Origin: G965230065 sp965230065
GTDB lineage: Bacteria > Bacteroidota > Bacteroidia > Cytophagales > Cyclobacteriaceae
NCBI GenBank assembly: GCA_965230065.1
Contig: OZ245942.1
Location: forward strand, 3,224,001-3,288,000
Length of the DNA: 64,000 nt
Direction of reading: 5' to 3'
Of the stretch, positions 57,353-64,000 are shown piece by piece. A model generated the notes under the pieces. It made no database searches and had not been told where the DNA came from. It saw only the letters and a program-made list of their open reading frames with translations. The position numbers and the translations under genes were made by a program. Position 1 is the stretch's first letter. Each line of letters begins with the position of its first letter.

Positions 57353-57426
57353 GGTCCCGTAGCTCAACTGGATAGAGCAACTGCCTTCTAAGCAGTAGGT
57401 TCCAGGTTCGAGTCCTGGCGGGATCA
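57353..57426 (+). tRNA. tRNA-Arg (anticodon TCT)
   Basis: 74 nt. Acceptor stem GGTCCCG / CGGGATC closes over discriminator A. D arm GCTC...GAGC, anticodon stem ACTGC/GCAGT with loop CTTCTAA (anticodon TCT), T arm CCAGG-TTCGAGT-CCTGG. CCA is not encoded. Decodes AGA (and possibly AGG). A 67-codon ORF on the opposite strand is an artefact of the tRNA. Confidence 0.97.
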
Positions 57427-57585
57427 CATTCATCACAGGCCATTTGCAATTATTTTTGTGAATGGCTTTTTTGTGGCTCCTTCTCTTTTTATCCTTTTCA
57501 TTAAGCAAGGAATAAAAATCTCTTTAACAAATTTTTCGTTTGGAAGTGTGTGTATTTTTTTTCATTTTTATGTAAAACTTTACCC

Positions 57586-57942
57586 ATGACTGTATTATCT
57601 TACATTGAAGAAGGAATTGAAGTTGATGCGTTGCGCCAATTTCAGAAAAAATATAAGCTTACTGCTACTGATATGGCTTTTCTGATGGTGGTAAGCAGAA
57701 AAGGATATTACAACCTTTTGACACAAAAAAAGCTGAACCGACAGCAAACCGAACGGTTTTTCGCGATCAAATCAGTGTATGAACAGGCATTGGAAACCCT
57801 TGAAAATATAGAAAATATCCATAAATGGATGCATACGTATCATGCCTATCTCAAACGGGTTCCCTTTGAGGTACTGGATACCTATGTCGGTTGTGCCGAA
57901 GTAAAAGCTGAACTGATTCGGTTGGAATACGGTGTGGTATAA
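57586..57942 (+). CDS. Xre/MbcA/ParS-type antitoxin
   Basis: 118 residues from the ATG at 57586. N-terminal Xre-like HTH (LRQFQKKYKLTATDMAFLMVVSRKGYYNLLTQKKLNRQQTERFFAIKSVYEQALETL) followed by the C-terminal antitoxin part (FEVLDTYVGCAEVKAELIRLEYGVV), as in MbcA/Xre antitoxins, whose C-terminus blocks the toxin site. The toxin gene starts 12 bp after its stop. It lies 160 bp after tRNA-Arg. Confidence 0.85.
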   Translation: MTVLSYIEEGIEVDALRQFQKKYKLTATDMAFLMVVSRKGYYNLLTQKKLNRQQTERFFAIKSVYEQALETLENIENIHKWMHTYHAYLKRVPFEVLDTYVGCAEVKAELIRLEYGVV

Positions 57943-57954
57943 AGATACGCTGCC

Positions 57955-58425
57955 TTGAACCTTTTTCGCATTACCAAACCCAAATATGCCCATGATTTAT
58001 CTGGAACAGGCGCCAAACTGGCGGGAGGGCGTTGGAACCCGGAGGGTAAAGCCGTTGTATATACAGCAGGTTCCAGTGCCCTTGCCATTCTGGAACATCT
58101 TACCCACCTGGGGCGTTCTGATTTGGGGCTGACTTTTCAACTTATCCTGATAGAAACTTATAAAACTCCTATTAGTTTTTTAGAAGATTATTTTCCTGCA
58201 CTACCCTCAGGGTGGAAGGACGATTTGGAAATTTGCAGGCAATACGGAAAACAATGGATAGAAGAACAAATTTCACCTATTTTAAGGGTGCCCTCCGTAC
58301 ATTCTCCCTGGGAATACAATTTTCTGATCAACCCACAACATCCTGAATTGGACATCAAGATTGTGGATCAGGAGTATTACTTGTATGATGACCGTTTTGT
58401 TAAAAAAAAGTTAAAGACAGAGTAA
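57955..58425 (+). CDS. RES-domain toxin (NAD+-degrading family)
   Basis: 156 residues starting at TTG (57955). NLFRITKPKYAHDLSGTGAKLAGGRWNPEGKAVVYTAGSSALAILEHLTHLG is the RES signature (Arg in GGRWN, Tyr in VVYTA, Ser in AGSSALA), and VHSPWEYNFLINPQHPE contains the later conserved S/N/N residues. RES toxins such as MbcT are NAD+ phosphorylases/hydrolases that deplete NAD. The rare TTG start may lower synthesis relative to the antitoxin. Confidence 0.92.
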   Translation: MNLFRITKPKYAHDLSGTGAKLAGGRWNPEGKAVVYTAGSSALAILEHLTHLGRSDLGLTFQLILIETYKTPISFLEDYFPALPSGWKDDLEICRQYGKQWIEEQISPILRVPSVHSPWEYNFLINPQHPELDIKIVDQEYYLYDDRFVKKKLKTE

Positions 58426-58446
58426 TATGAGAGGTTACAAATATAT

Positions 58447-58977
58447 ATGTTGCAAACATGGAAACCTTTAATCATGGATAAAGTGAGTTTGTTTGATTTC
58501 ATTAATTTAGCGATTGGTTTATTGGGAGCAATTTTGGGAATTATATTCTATTGTTGGAGAAAAGAATTTCAGGAAAAAACCAGATTAATTCAAGCCAGAC
58601 CAATTTTCCAATATGTTGATGGTGGTAAAAAGGATACACTTGATAATGATTCTGCTAGAGAGACTAGGCTTGAATATAGATTTGATATTACTTTCCGAAA
58701 TGTTGGGGAAGCATGCTTTTATTTTGACTCATTTCCTAAAGAAAATGATGAGAAAGGGTATGGAATTGACCAGTATGAAAAATCCGCTATCGTTGGTTCA
58801 AATAATGACATTATATTAAAGTTTTTTGTGATTAAAAAACAGGAAAAGTATTTTTTCAATTTACAATTTAGGGATGGATACGAAAATTTATATAAGCAGC
58901 AGGTCATTGTAAGGCCAAACAACAAAAAATCTGATGTTTTTGAATTTATTGTTGGGCCTCCTAAGTTGATAAAATAG
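58447..58977 (+). CDS. Hypothetical membrane-anchored protein
   Basis: 176 residues (or 166 from the second ATG at 58477, MDKVSLFDFINL). One N-terminal helix SLFDFINLAIGLLGAILGIIFYCW, then a beta-rich soluble part (RPIFQYVDGGKKDTLDND, LEYRFDITFRNVGEACFYFDS, VGSNNDIILKFFVIKKQEKYFFNLQFRDGYENLYKQQVIV). A/T-rich, unlike the surrounding genes, like many horizontally acquired genes. Follows the toxin-antitoxin pair; no family recognised. Confidence 0.65.
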   Translation: MLQTWKPLIMDKVSLFDFINLAIGLLGAILGIIFYCWRKEFQEKTRLIQARPIFQYVDGGKKDTLDNDSARETRLEYRFDITFRNVGEACFYFDSFPKENDEKGYGIDQYEKSAIVGSNNDIILKFFVIKKQEKYFFNLQFRDGYENLYKQQVIVRPNNKKSDVFEFIVGPPKLIK

Positions 58978-59038
58978 ATTTAGCTTTTTCCCAATTTGAA
59001 ATTAGAACTGGAAAAGTATTCATTATTAACATTATAAA

Positions 59039-59170
59039 TTACTTTTTCCTATACAGACCAATCAAATTATCCCAATTGCTGGGTTTAACATCAAGCAAAA
59101 CATCAACTTTATTCCAATCCATTTTGGTGTTTCCTTTAATATTATAATAATTAAGCTTTCCAGGCGCAGA
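59039..59170 (-). pseudogene. Small gene fragment
   Basis: On the minus strand one frame gives GKLNYYNIKGNTKMDWNKVD followed by VLLDVKPSNWDNLIGLYRKK and a stop at 59039, sequence with a protein-like character. A stop lies just upstream of this stretch, leaving only an ATG at 59122 (28 codons). It looks like the C-terminal end of a lost gene. The 348 bp between 58978 and 59325 otherwise hold nothing clear. Confidence 0.35.
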
Positions 59171-59325
59171 TATTTAAAACAGGATACGAATGTATATGTA
59201 ACCTGGCTGTTTCTTTCATCCGGGTTTTGTTTTTGAGACCTATATTTTCTTGCACAATAAATCTGGAGAGCAACCACATTTTTCGTAGGTTGGCAATTCA
59301 GATTTTTTTGTCCTTATTTGCAACC

Positions 59326-59955
59326 ATGCGTATCCAGGAAGCTATCACCAAAGTACAGAAAGAAAGACAATCACTGAAAGAAAAAAAGGGAATTGAGATT
59401 CCGGCTTCTGTCCGGGCATACCCCGAACTTGATGTGACGTCTTTTGATGATTTATTGAAAAAAGTTGATGATAAAACATATGCCCTGCATATTCCGCCCA
59501 ACGGAAAGATGAGCGTGGCTTTCAGCACCATCGCCCCCGATAAGGAGAAAACAACCAAAGATATTTTGATGTACCTGCCTTTTGTTTTATCGGTAGGGGT
59601 ATTGTTTTGGGGCTTTTTCTCTGATTTGAACATATTGCTGGCGGCCTTGCTGGTACCTTTTTTTTCACAATACATTTGTACTACCAAAGCGGCGAAGGCG
59701 GCCCCTGTTTTAGGTGTGGTTTTGCTGGGTGGGGCCATCTACTTTTTCGCTACTAATTTGGGGGTAAGTATCTTGTTTTTGCTCATTGCCCTGTCGTTGT
59801 TCATCCACTATATTTTGAGGGTTTATATGAAAAACACTGTCTATAAGCTCAGCAAGGCTGATGAAATCATTTTTTCTTTTTTGTACAATGCCAATAGCCT
59901 GGCGGTGTATGATTCAACTGTCAAAACTTACCTAACGCCTAAACAGCAGGGATAA
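59326..59955 (+). CDS. Hypothetical membrane protein
   Basis: 209 residues from the ATG at 59326. Polar, helical N-terminus (MRIQEAITKVQKERQSLKEKKGIEIPASVRAYPELD...), then about four membrane segments (DILMYLPFVLSVGVLFWGFFS; LNILLAALLVPFFSQYI; APVLGVVLLGGAIYFFATNLGVSILFLLIALSLFIHYIL) and a cytoplasmic tail. No recognised family. Separated by 36 bp from the next gene in the same direction. Confidence 0.7.
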   Translation: MRIQEAITKVQKERQSLKEKKGIEIPASVRAYPELDVTSFDDLLKKVDDKTYALHIPPNGKMSVAFSTIAPDKEKTTKDILMYLPFVLSVGVLFWGFFSDLNILLAALLVPFFSQYICTTKAAKAAPVLGVVLLGGAIYFFATNLGVSILFLLIALSLFIHYILRVYMKNTVYKLSKADEIIFSFLYNANSLAVYDSTVKTYLTPKQQG

Positions 59956-59991
59956 AACGGGGAAATTTCGTACATTTACGAAAACACCCCG

Positions 59992-61140
59992 ATGCCTGAC
60001 GACCACCATTTTACCGATCTACTTTTAGCTCAGAAACGCCTCAGGGCCGATCCTCCGGCTGATGCCGTTATTGAACAAGTCGTTGCCACGCACGGGCCGG
60101 CAGAAGCAAAAAAGGTGTTTGATTTGCTGATCCGGAATATCGAATTACCGCTGGGTCAATTACCCCCACAAATCAGAACATTTGTCCAAACCCATAGCCG
60201 ATTGCCTTCCTGGGCAGATGCAGGGCAAATTGGCCTGGCGCAGGATTTTTTCATAGACCACGGCCCTAAGCTGCTGATTATCCTGTATTTCAAATCTTTG
60301 CCCATCCTTTACTCTTGTAAAAACGGGGCGCAGGTGTTGGTACAAACGGGCCGCCTGGCTTATAACCAGCAGGAGCCGCTTATCTTCAGCCGGAGAATTG
60401 CAGAAACCGGACAATTTTTGTTGGAAGTGATGGCACCCCAAGGACTCCGGGAAAATGGTGGAGCATTGCATACTATCCTGAAAGTAAGGTTGATTCATGC
60501 CGCTATTCGCTCTTTCATTCCTGCTGACCGTTGGGATGAAAACACTTTGGGCAAACCCATCAACCAGGAAGATATGGCACTTACCCTGATGACCTTCAGC
60601 GTGGCCTTGTTGGATGGATTGAAACAATTTGGAATATACGAAAACACTGAAAAACAAGAAGCTTATTTACATTCATGGAAAGTAATTGGGCATTTGCTGG
60701 GTATTGATGCTGACCTTTTGCCCGAAAATGTACCGGAAGGAAAGATGCTACTGAGCAGAATCATAGAAAGAGAATCAGCATCTTCTGAGGAAGGAAAAAT
60801 TCTTGCCGATGCGTTAATCAGTTTTGTGGAAGGGCATTTCAAAACAGCGATGGGCAAGGTCAGTCCCCGGATATTGATCCGTTATCTGGCAGGCACAGCC
60901 ATCGCCGGGCGGATAGGTGTAAACCGCTCTCCCTGGTGGTGGCTGTACTGGATATTACCAGCCTTTCTCAAAAAGTCATTTCAGGTTGGAGAAAAACTGG
61001 AAGACCGGGTTGGCCCGCTCCAACCTTTTATTAACAAGTTCTCCGGGCGGATGGTAAGGGCAATGGTTGGTTATTTTAATGCATATAAAGGTGTGCCTTT
61101 CCAAGTTCCGGTTTTATTAAGACAAAAATGGGGATTATAA
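59992..61140 (+). CDS. MpaB/rubber-oxygenase-like (DUF2236) protein
   Basis: 382 residues. The central region ILKVRLIHAAIRSFIPADRWDENTLGKPINQEDMALTLMTFSVALLDGLKQFG and AYLHSWKVIGHLLGIDADLLPEN follows the DUF2236 family that contains fungal MpaB and latex-clearing protein, with the conserved R-x-x-H-A-x-I/V-R and H-x-W-x-x-x-G-x-x-L-G-I elements. Lcp uses heme b to cleave double bonds in polyisoprene; the heme ligands cannot be assigned here. Followed 9 bp later by an SRPBCC protein and then a hydrolase gene. Confidence 0.85.
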   Translation: MPDDHHFTDLLLAQKRLRADPPADAVIEQVVATHGPAEAKKVFDLLIRNIELPLGQLPPQIRTFVQTHSRLPSWADAGQIGLAQDFFIDHGPKLLIILYFKSLPILYSCKNGAQVLVQTGRLAYNQQEPLIFSRRIAETGQFLLEVMAPQGLRENGGALHTILKVRLIHAAIRSFIPADRWDENTLGKPINQEDMALTLMTFSVALLDGLKQFGIYENTEKQEAYLHSWKVIGHLLGIDADLLPENVPEGKMLLSRIIERESASSEEGKILADALISFVEGHFKTAMGKVSPRILIRYLAGTAIAGRIGVNRSPWWWLYWILPAFLKKSFQVGEKLEDRVGPLQPFINKFSGRMVRAMVGYFNAYKGVPFQVPVLLRQKWGL

Positions 61141-61149
61141 CTTATTCCT

Positions 61150-61614
61150 ATGAAATCCTATAAATTCACTACAATCTGGGCGCTGGACTTTCCACTGCCG
61201 GAGGTCTGGGAAGTTATCAAAGCAGGGGAAGATTATGACCGTTGGTGGCGGGCCATTATCCAGTCTGAAATAATAGAAAATGGACAACCCGGAGGAGTGG
61301 GCAAGGTCATACGTACCCATTGGAAAACGGCTTTGCCCTACACACTCACCTTTGACTTTAAAACCATAAAAGTAGTAGACCATCAACTTCTGGAAGGAGC
61401 AGCTATGGGAGAGTTAGAGGGATTAGGCCGGTGGGCTTTTCGGGAAACTGAAGGAAAGACCATCGTGCAATATGACTGGCAGGTGCATACCAACAAAGCC
61501 TGGATGAACACTTTTGCATTTCTGCTTAAACCCCTCTTTCAGTGGAACCATGACGTGGTAATGCAGTGGGGGTATAAAGACCTAACCACTGAATTACAGA
61601 AAAGAGTGCGGTGA
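61150..61614 (+). CDS. SRPBCC (START-like) domain protein
   Basis: 154 residues. FTTIWALDFPLPEVWEVIKAGEDYDRWWRAIIQSEIIENGQPGGVGKVIRTHWKTALPYTLTFDFKTIKVVDHQLLEGAAMGELEGLGRWAFRETEGKTIVQYDWQV is a helix-grip fold of the polyketide-cyclase/START type with a hydrophobic ligand pocket. Starts 9 bp after the oxygenase-like gene, so it may bind that enzyme's substrate or product. Confidence 0.86.
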   Translation: MKSYKFTTIWALDFPLPEVWEVIKAGEDYDRWWRAIIQSEIIENGQPGGVGKVIRTHWKTALPYTLTFDFKTIKVVDHQLLEGAAMGELEGLGRWAFRETEGKTIVQYDWQVHTNKAWMNTFAFLLKPLFQWNHDVVMQWGYKDLTTELQKRVR

Positions 61615-61653
61615 AAACTGGTATTTGCTGAAACCAATTAAAATTCAATCGAT

Positions 61654-62565
61654 ATGGATGTTACAGAGGAGTACAAGCGCACCAGAGATAAACTTTTTAA
61701 AGAGATGGGCGTTGAACCCCAATCAAAAATTGTGGCCACCAATGGCCCGGTAAAAAACGTGCATTTCCTTGAGTTAGGGGCAGGAAAACCACTGATTATG
61801 ATTCATGGCGGGGGCAGCCATTCCAGCGAATGGATTAACATTTTACAGCCTTTATCCCAACATTATCATTTGTTTGTGGTGGATCGCCCTGGCTGTGGCC
61901 TCACAGATAATATTGATTATCGGGGTATTGATTTCAGGGAAAGTGCAATTGACTTTGTCCTTTCGTTTATGGATGTACTAGGGTTGAAAAAAGCATTTTT
62001 GATGGGACAGTCAATGGGAGGATATTTCAGCATTTGCTTTGCCATGCAACATCCTGAAAGGATAGAAAAACTGTTGCTCATAGGTGCTCCTGCCGGCATG
62101 CACTTATGGATTCCTTACATACTTCGCCTCCTGGGCACAAAAGGATTGAATCGTTTTCTAGCCAATACTGTGGGCAAACCGAGTATCCAAAACGTGAAAA
62201 ATGTACACAAACAATTATTGGTTGCCGATATAAAAAAAATAACGCATGATTACCTTAAGCACTGTTATTTCGGCCAATTGTTACCAGGCTATGAAAAAGG
62301 ATTTTTGTCCTTGTTAGAAAATGTGTTGACCTTAAGGGGCTGGAGAAAAGACCTGTACATTGGCGACCAACTGCATCATTTAAAAGTGCCTGTACGATTT
62401 ATCTGGGGTGATAAAGATGCTTTTGAAAAGCCCGAAACCGGTTTGCCGAAGGCATCAGCCATTCAGGATAATAAATTTGAAGTAGTAGAAAATGCAGGCC
62501 ATTGCCCCTGGTTGGATCAACCTGAAAAATGCGTTGCCCTGACTATTGCTATGCTCGAAGATTAA
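61654..62565 (+). CDS. Alpha/beta hydrolase (C-C hydrolase-like)
   Basis: 303 residues. VHFLELGAGKPLIMIHGGGSHSSEWINILQPL (oxyanion HGGG), VVDRPGCGLTD, nucleophile Ser in FLMGQSMGGYFSICFA, acid in IWGDKDAF and His in VENAGHCPWLDQPEKC, a complete triad. The lid is typical of MhpC/BphD-like enzymes, which also includes plain esterases. Third gene of the short 59992-62565 group. Product unknown. Confidence 0.89.
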   Translation: MDVTEEYKRTRDKLFKEMGVEPQSKIVATNGPVKNVHFLELGAGKPLIMIHGGGSHSSEWINILQPLSQHYHLFVVDRPGCGLTDNIDYRGIDFRESAIDFVLSFMDVLGLKKAFLMGQSMGGYFSICFAMQHPERIEKLLLIGAPAGMHLWIPYILRLLGTKGLNRFLANTVGKPSIQNVKNVHKQLLVADIKKITHDYLKHCYFGQLLPGYEKGFLSLLENVLTLRGWRKDLYIGDQLHHLKVPVRFIWGDKDAFEKPETGLPKASAIQDNKFEVVENAGHCPWLDQPEKCVALTIAMLED

Positions 62566-62651
62566 AGCGCTGCAACATTTGAATCGCTGTTCAGAAACCT
62601 TAACATTGCATCGAAATGGGCGTTATACCCATTGTATAAGATGTAAGGAGC

Positions 62652-64000
62652 ATGAACTATCTATCAGCAGAAAATATATCCAAAAATTACGGAGAGCGAA
62701 TCCTATTTGAAAACCTGAGTTTCGGACTTAACAAAGGTGACAAAACCGCACTCATTGCCAACAACGGTACGGGAAAATCCAGCATGTTAAAAATACTGGT
62801 AGGCAAAGATGCCCCCGATTCCGGGGAAGTGGCCATTCGTGAGGGAGTGCGGATTGGCTACCTGGACCAGGACCCCGAATTTGACGAGGCCCTCACCGTC
62901 AAAGAACTGATGCATACTTCCCACTCGGAGGTGCTGAAAGTAATCAGGAATTATGAGCAGGCCCTGGCCAAACAAACGGAAGATTATAATGATATTACCC
63001 ACAAAGCTTTTGAAGAAGCTTCAGCCGCTATGGACCGATACCAGGCCTGGGATTATGAGCGACAGATTGAAGAAATGCTTACCCGTTTTGGTATCACCGA
63101 TTTGCAACAAAATATCGGAGACCTTTCAGGCGGACAAAAAAAGCGGATGGCCCTGGCAATGGTTTTGCTGGACCATCCCGATTTGCTGATACTGGACGAA
63201 CCTACCAACCATCTGGACATTGATATGATAGAATGGTTGGAAGAATATATTTCACAATCGGCCTTAACCCTGCTGATGGTTACGCACGACCGGTATTTCC
63301 TGGAGCGAGTGTGTAATCACATTTTGGAGTTATCGGATGGCAACTTGTATCATCATTCGGGCAATTACAGTTATTTTCTGCAAAAAAGGGCTGAAAGGGA
63401 AGAAGTGGAGCGCACCGAAATTGGCAAAGCAGGCAAGCTGATGAAGCAGGAACTGGAATGGATGCGGCGCATGCCTAAAGCCCGGGGCACCAAATCCAAA
63501 TCCCGCATAGATGCCTTTTATGCCACGGAAGAAAAGGCCAAAAGCGGAAAAGTGCGGGAAGAACTGAAGCTGGACGTAAAAATGTCGCGTATAGGCGGAA
63601 AGATTCTGGAATTGAAAAAACTCCGCAAAAGCTACGGGGAAACGCTCATTCTGGACGGCTTCACGTATACTTTCAAGAAAGGCGAACGCATTGGCATTAT
63701 CGGAAAAAATGGAGTGGGCAAGTCTACCTTTCTCAATATCATCACCGGCAAAGAGGAAGCTGATTCCGGGAAAGTAAATACAGGGGAAACCATTATTTTT
63801 GGCTATTACTCCCAGAAAGGCATCAATCTTAATGAAGACAAGCGGGTGATTGAAGTACTGCGCGACATTGCCGATGTGATTGAAATGAGCAATGGCACCA
63901 AGCTCTCGGCCTCCCAGCTATTGCAGCAATTTATGTTTTCGCCCGAAATGCAATACACCTATGTTTCCAAACTAAGCGGTGGGGAAAAACGGCGGTTGTA
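62652..64000 (+). CDS. ABC-F subfamily ATPase (3' truncated by window edge)
   Basis: 449 codons visible from the ATG at 62652, preceded by AAGGAG; the stop lies beyond the window. Two ATPase domains: first Walker A NNGTGKSS (about 36-43), signature LSGGQKKRMALA, Walker B LLILDEPTNHLD; a Lys/Arg/Glu-rich linker (AREEVERTEIGKAGKLMKQELEWMRRMPKARGTKSKSR); second Walker A GKNGVGKST and signature LSGGEKRR at the very end. No membrane domain. ABC-F proteins act on the ribosome (translation rescue, antibiotic protection). The long linker fits Uup/EttA-like housekeeping forms, which is as far as sequence allows. Confidence 0.95.
   Translation, partial: MNYLSAENISKNYGERILFENLSFGLNKGDKTALIANNGTGKSSMLKILVGKDAPDSGEVAIREGVRIGYLDQDPEFDEALTVKELMHTSHSEVLKVIRNYEQALAKQTEDYNDITHKAFEEASAAMDRYQAWDYERQIEEMLTRFGITDLQQNIGDLSGGQKKRMALAMVLLDHPDLLILDEPTNHLDIDMIEWLEEYISQSALTLLMVTHDRYFLERVCNHILELSDGNLYHHSGNYSYFLQKRAEREEVERTEIGKAGKLMKQELEWMRRMPKARGTKSKSRIDAFYATEEKAKSGKVREELKLDVKMSRIGGKILELKKLRKSYGETLILDGFTYTFKKGERIGIIGKNGVGKSTFLNIITGKEEADSGKVNTGETIIFGYYSQKGINLNEDKRVIEVLRDIADVIEMSNGTKLSASQLLQQFMFSPEMQYTYVSKLSGGEKRRL

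Noticed and set aside
57305..57508. 67-codon minus-strand ORF over the tRNA
   Set aside because: Its peptide PPGLEPGTYCLEGSCSIQLSYGT is the well-known antisense translation of a tRNA gene, not a protein.
1..64000. CRISPR array, rRNA, phage structural module or integrase
   Set aside because: No regularly spaced direct repeats, cas genes, rRNA-like sequence, phage genes or tyrosine/serine recombinase were seen in the window.

Overview
The window looks like a chromosomal segment of a Bacteroidota, probably Cytophagales-type. The support is a SusC/SusD pair, a secreted protein ending in a type IX secretion (Por) sorting domain, DUF4199 and DUF6249-like membrane proteins, lipoproteins with short lipoboxes, an ECF sigma/partner pair, and A/T-rich translation starts without strong Shine-Dalgarno sequences. 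No rRNA or CRISPR was seen. The only RNA gene found is tRNA-Arg(TCT) at 57353-57426. Both edges cut genes: a ClC channel on the left and an ABC-F ATPase on the right.

Layout. 1-2.2 kb: ClC/CBS channel and a cytochrome c lipoprotein. 2.4-7.8 kb: assimilatory sulfite reductase (cysJ, cysI) with a 1-Cys peroxiredoxin and a LysR regulator, whose gaps hold palindromic repeats. 8-12.2 kb: sulfotransferase-like/branched-chain aminotransferase pair, three VOC proteins, a LuxR-type regulator and an AlkD-like DNA glycosylase. 12.2-13.1 kb: an intact IS982-family element with target duplication. 13.3-19.3 kb: membrane and lipoproteins, a 1034-residue secreted protein with a mosaic triplicated domain, and an FG-GAP pseudogene. 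19.3-22.2 kb: Spinster-like MFS transporter and sulfatase. 22.3-27 kb: small proteins, an ECF sigma factor with its partner, a frameshifted glycosyltransferase and panB. 27-30.2 kb: a NapA-type molybdoenzyme with a tetraheme quinol-oxidase-type cytochrome. 30.4-33.1 kb: a SinI-type restriction-modification island with a C regulator, bounded by inverted repeats. 33.3-41.1 kb: HU-like protein, then Gfo/Idh, SusD and SusC genes in one direction.

41.7-53.7 kb is the most interesting part. A PAS histidine kinase and a REC-cNMP-HTH regulator sit beside a long co-directional run headed by an Rrf2 (NsrR-like) repressor. The run contains a cbb3-like heme-copper oxidase/NO-reductase catalytic subunit, a CcoO-like fused diheme cytochrome, three small unrecognised proteins, truncated hemoglobin, a membrane protein, a tryptophan-2,3-dioxygenase-family heme protein, a cupin, the di-iron repair protein RIC and a hemerythrin. 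I read it as a nitric-oxide/nitrosative-stress respiration and repair operon, fed conceptually by the NapA module upstream.

53.7-64 kb: DoxX-like protein, alpha/beta hydrolase, pentose-phosphate genes gnd/rpiB, tRNA-Arg, an Xre/RES toxin-antitoxin pair, unknown membrane proteins, an MpaB-like oxygenase/SRPBCC/hydrolase group and the ABC-F gene. Across the window, intergenic gaps carry several families of short nested palindromes (REP-like), two of which recur with recognisable sequence and often sit between genes of one operon.
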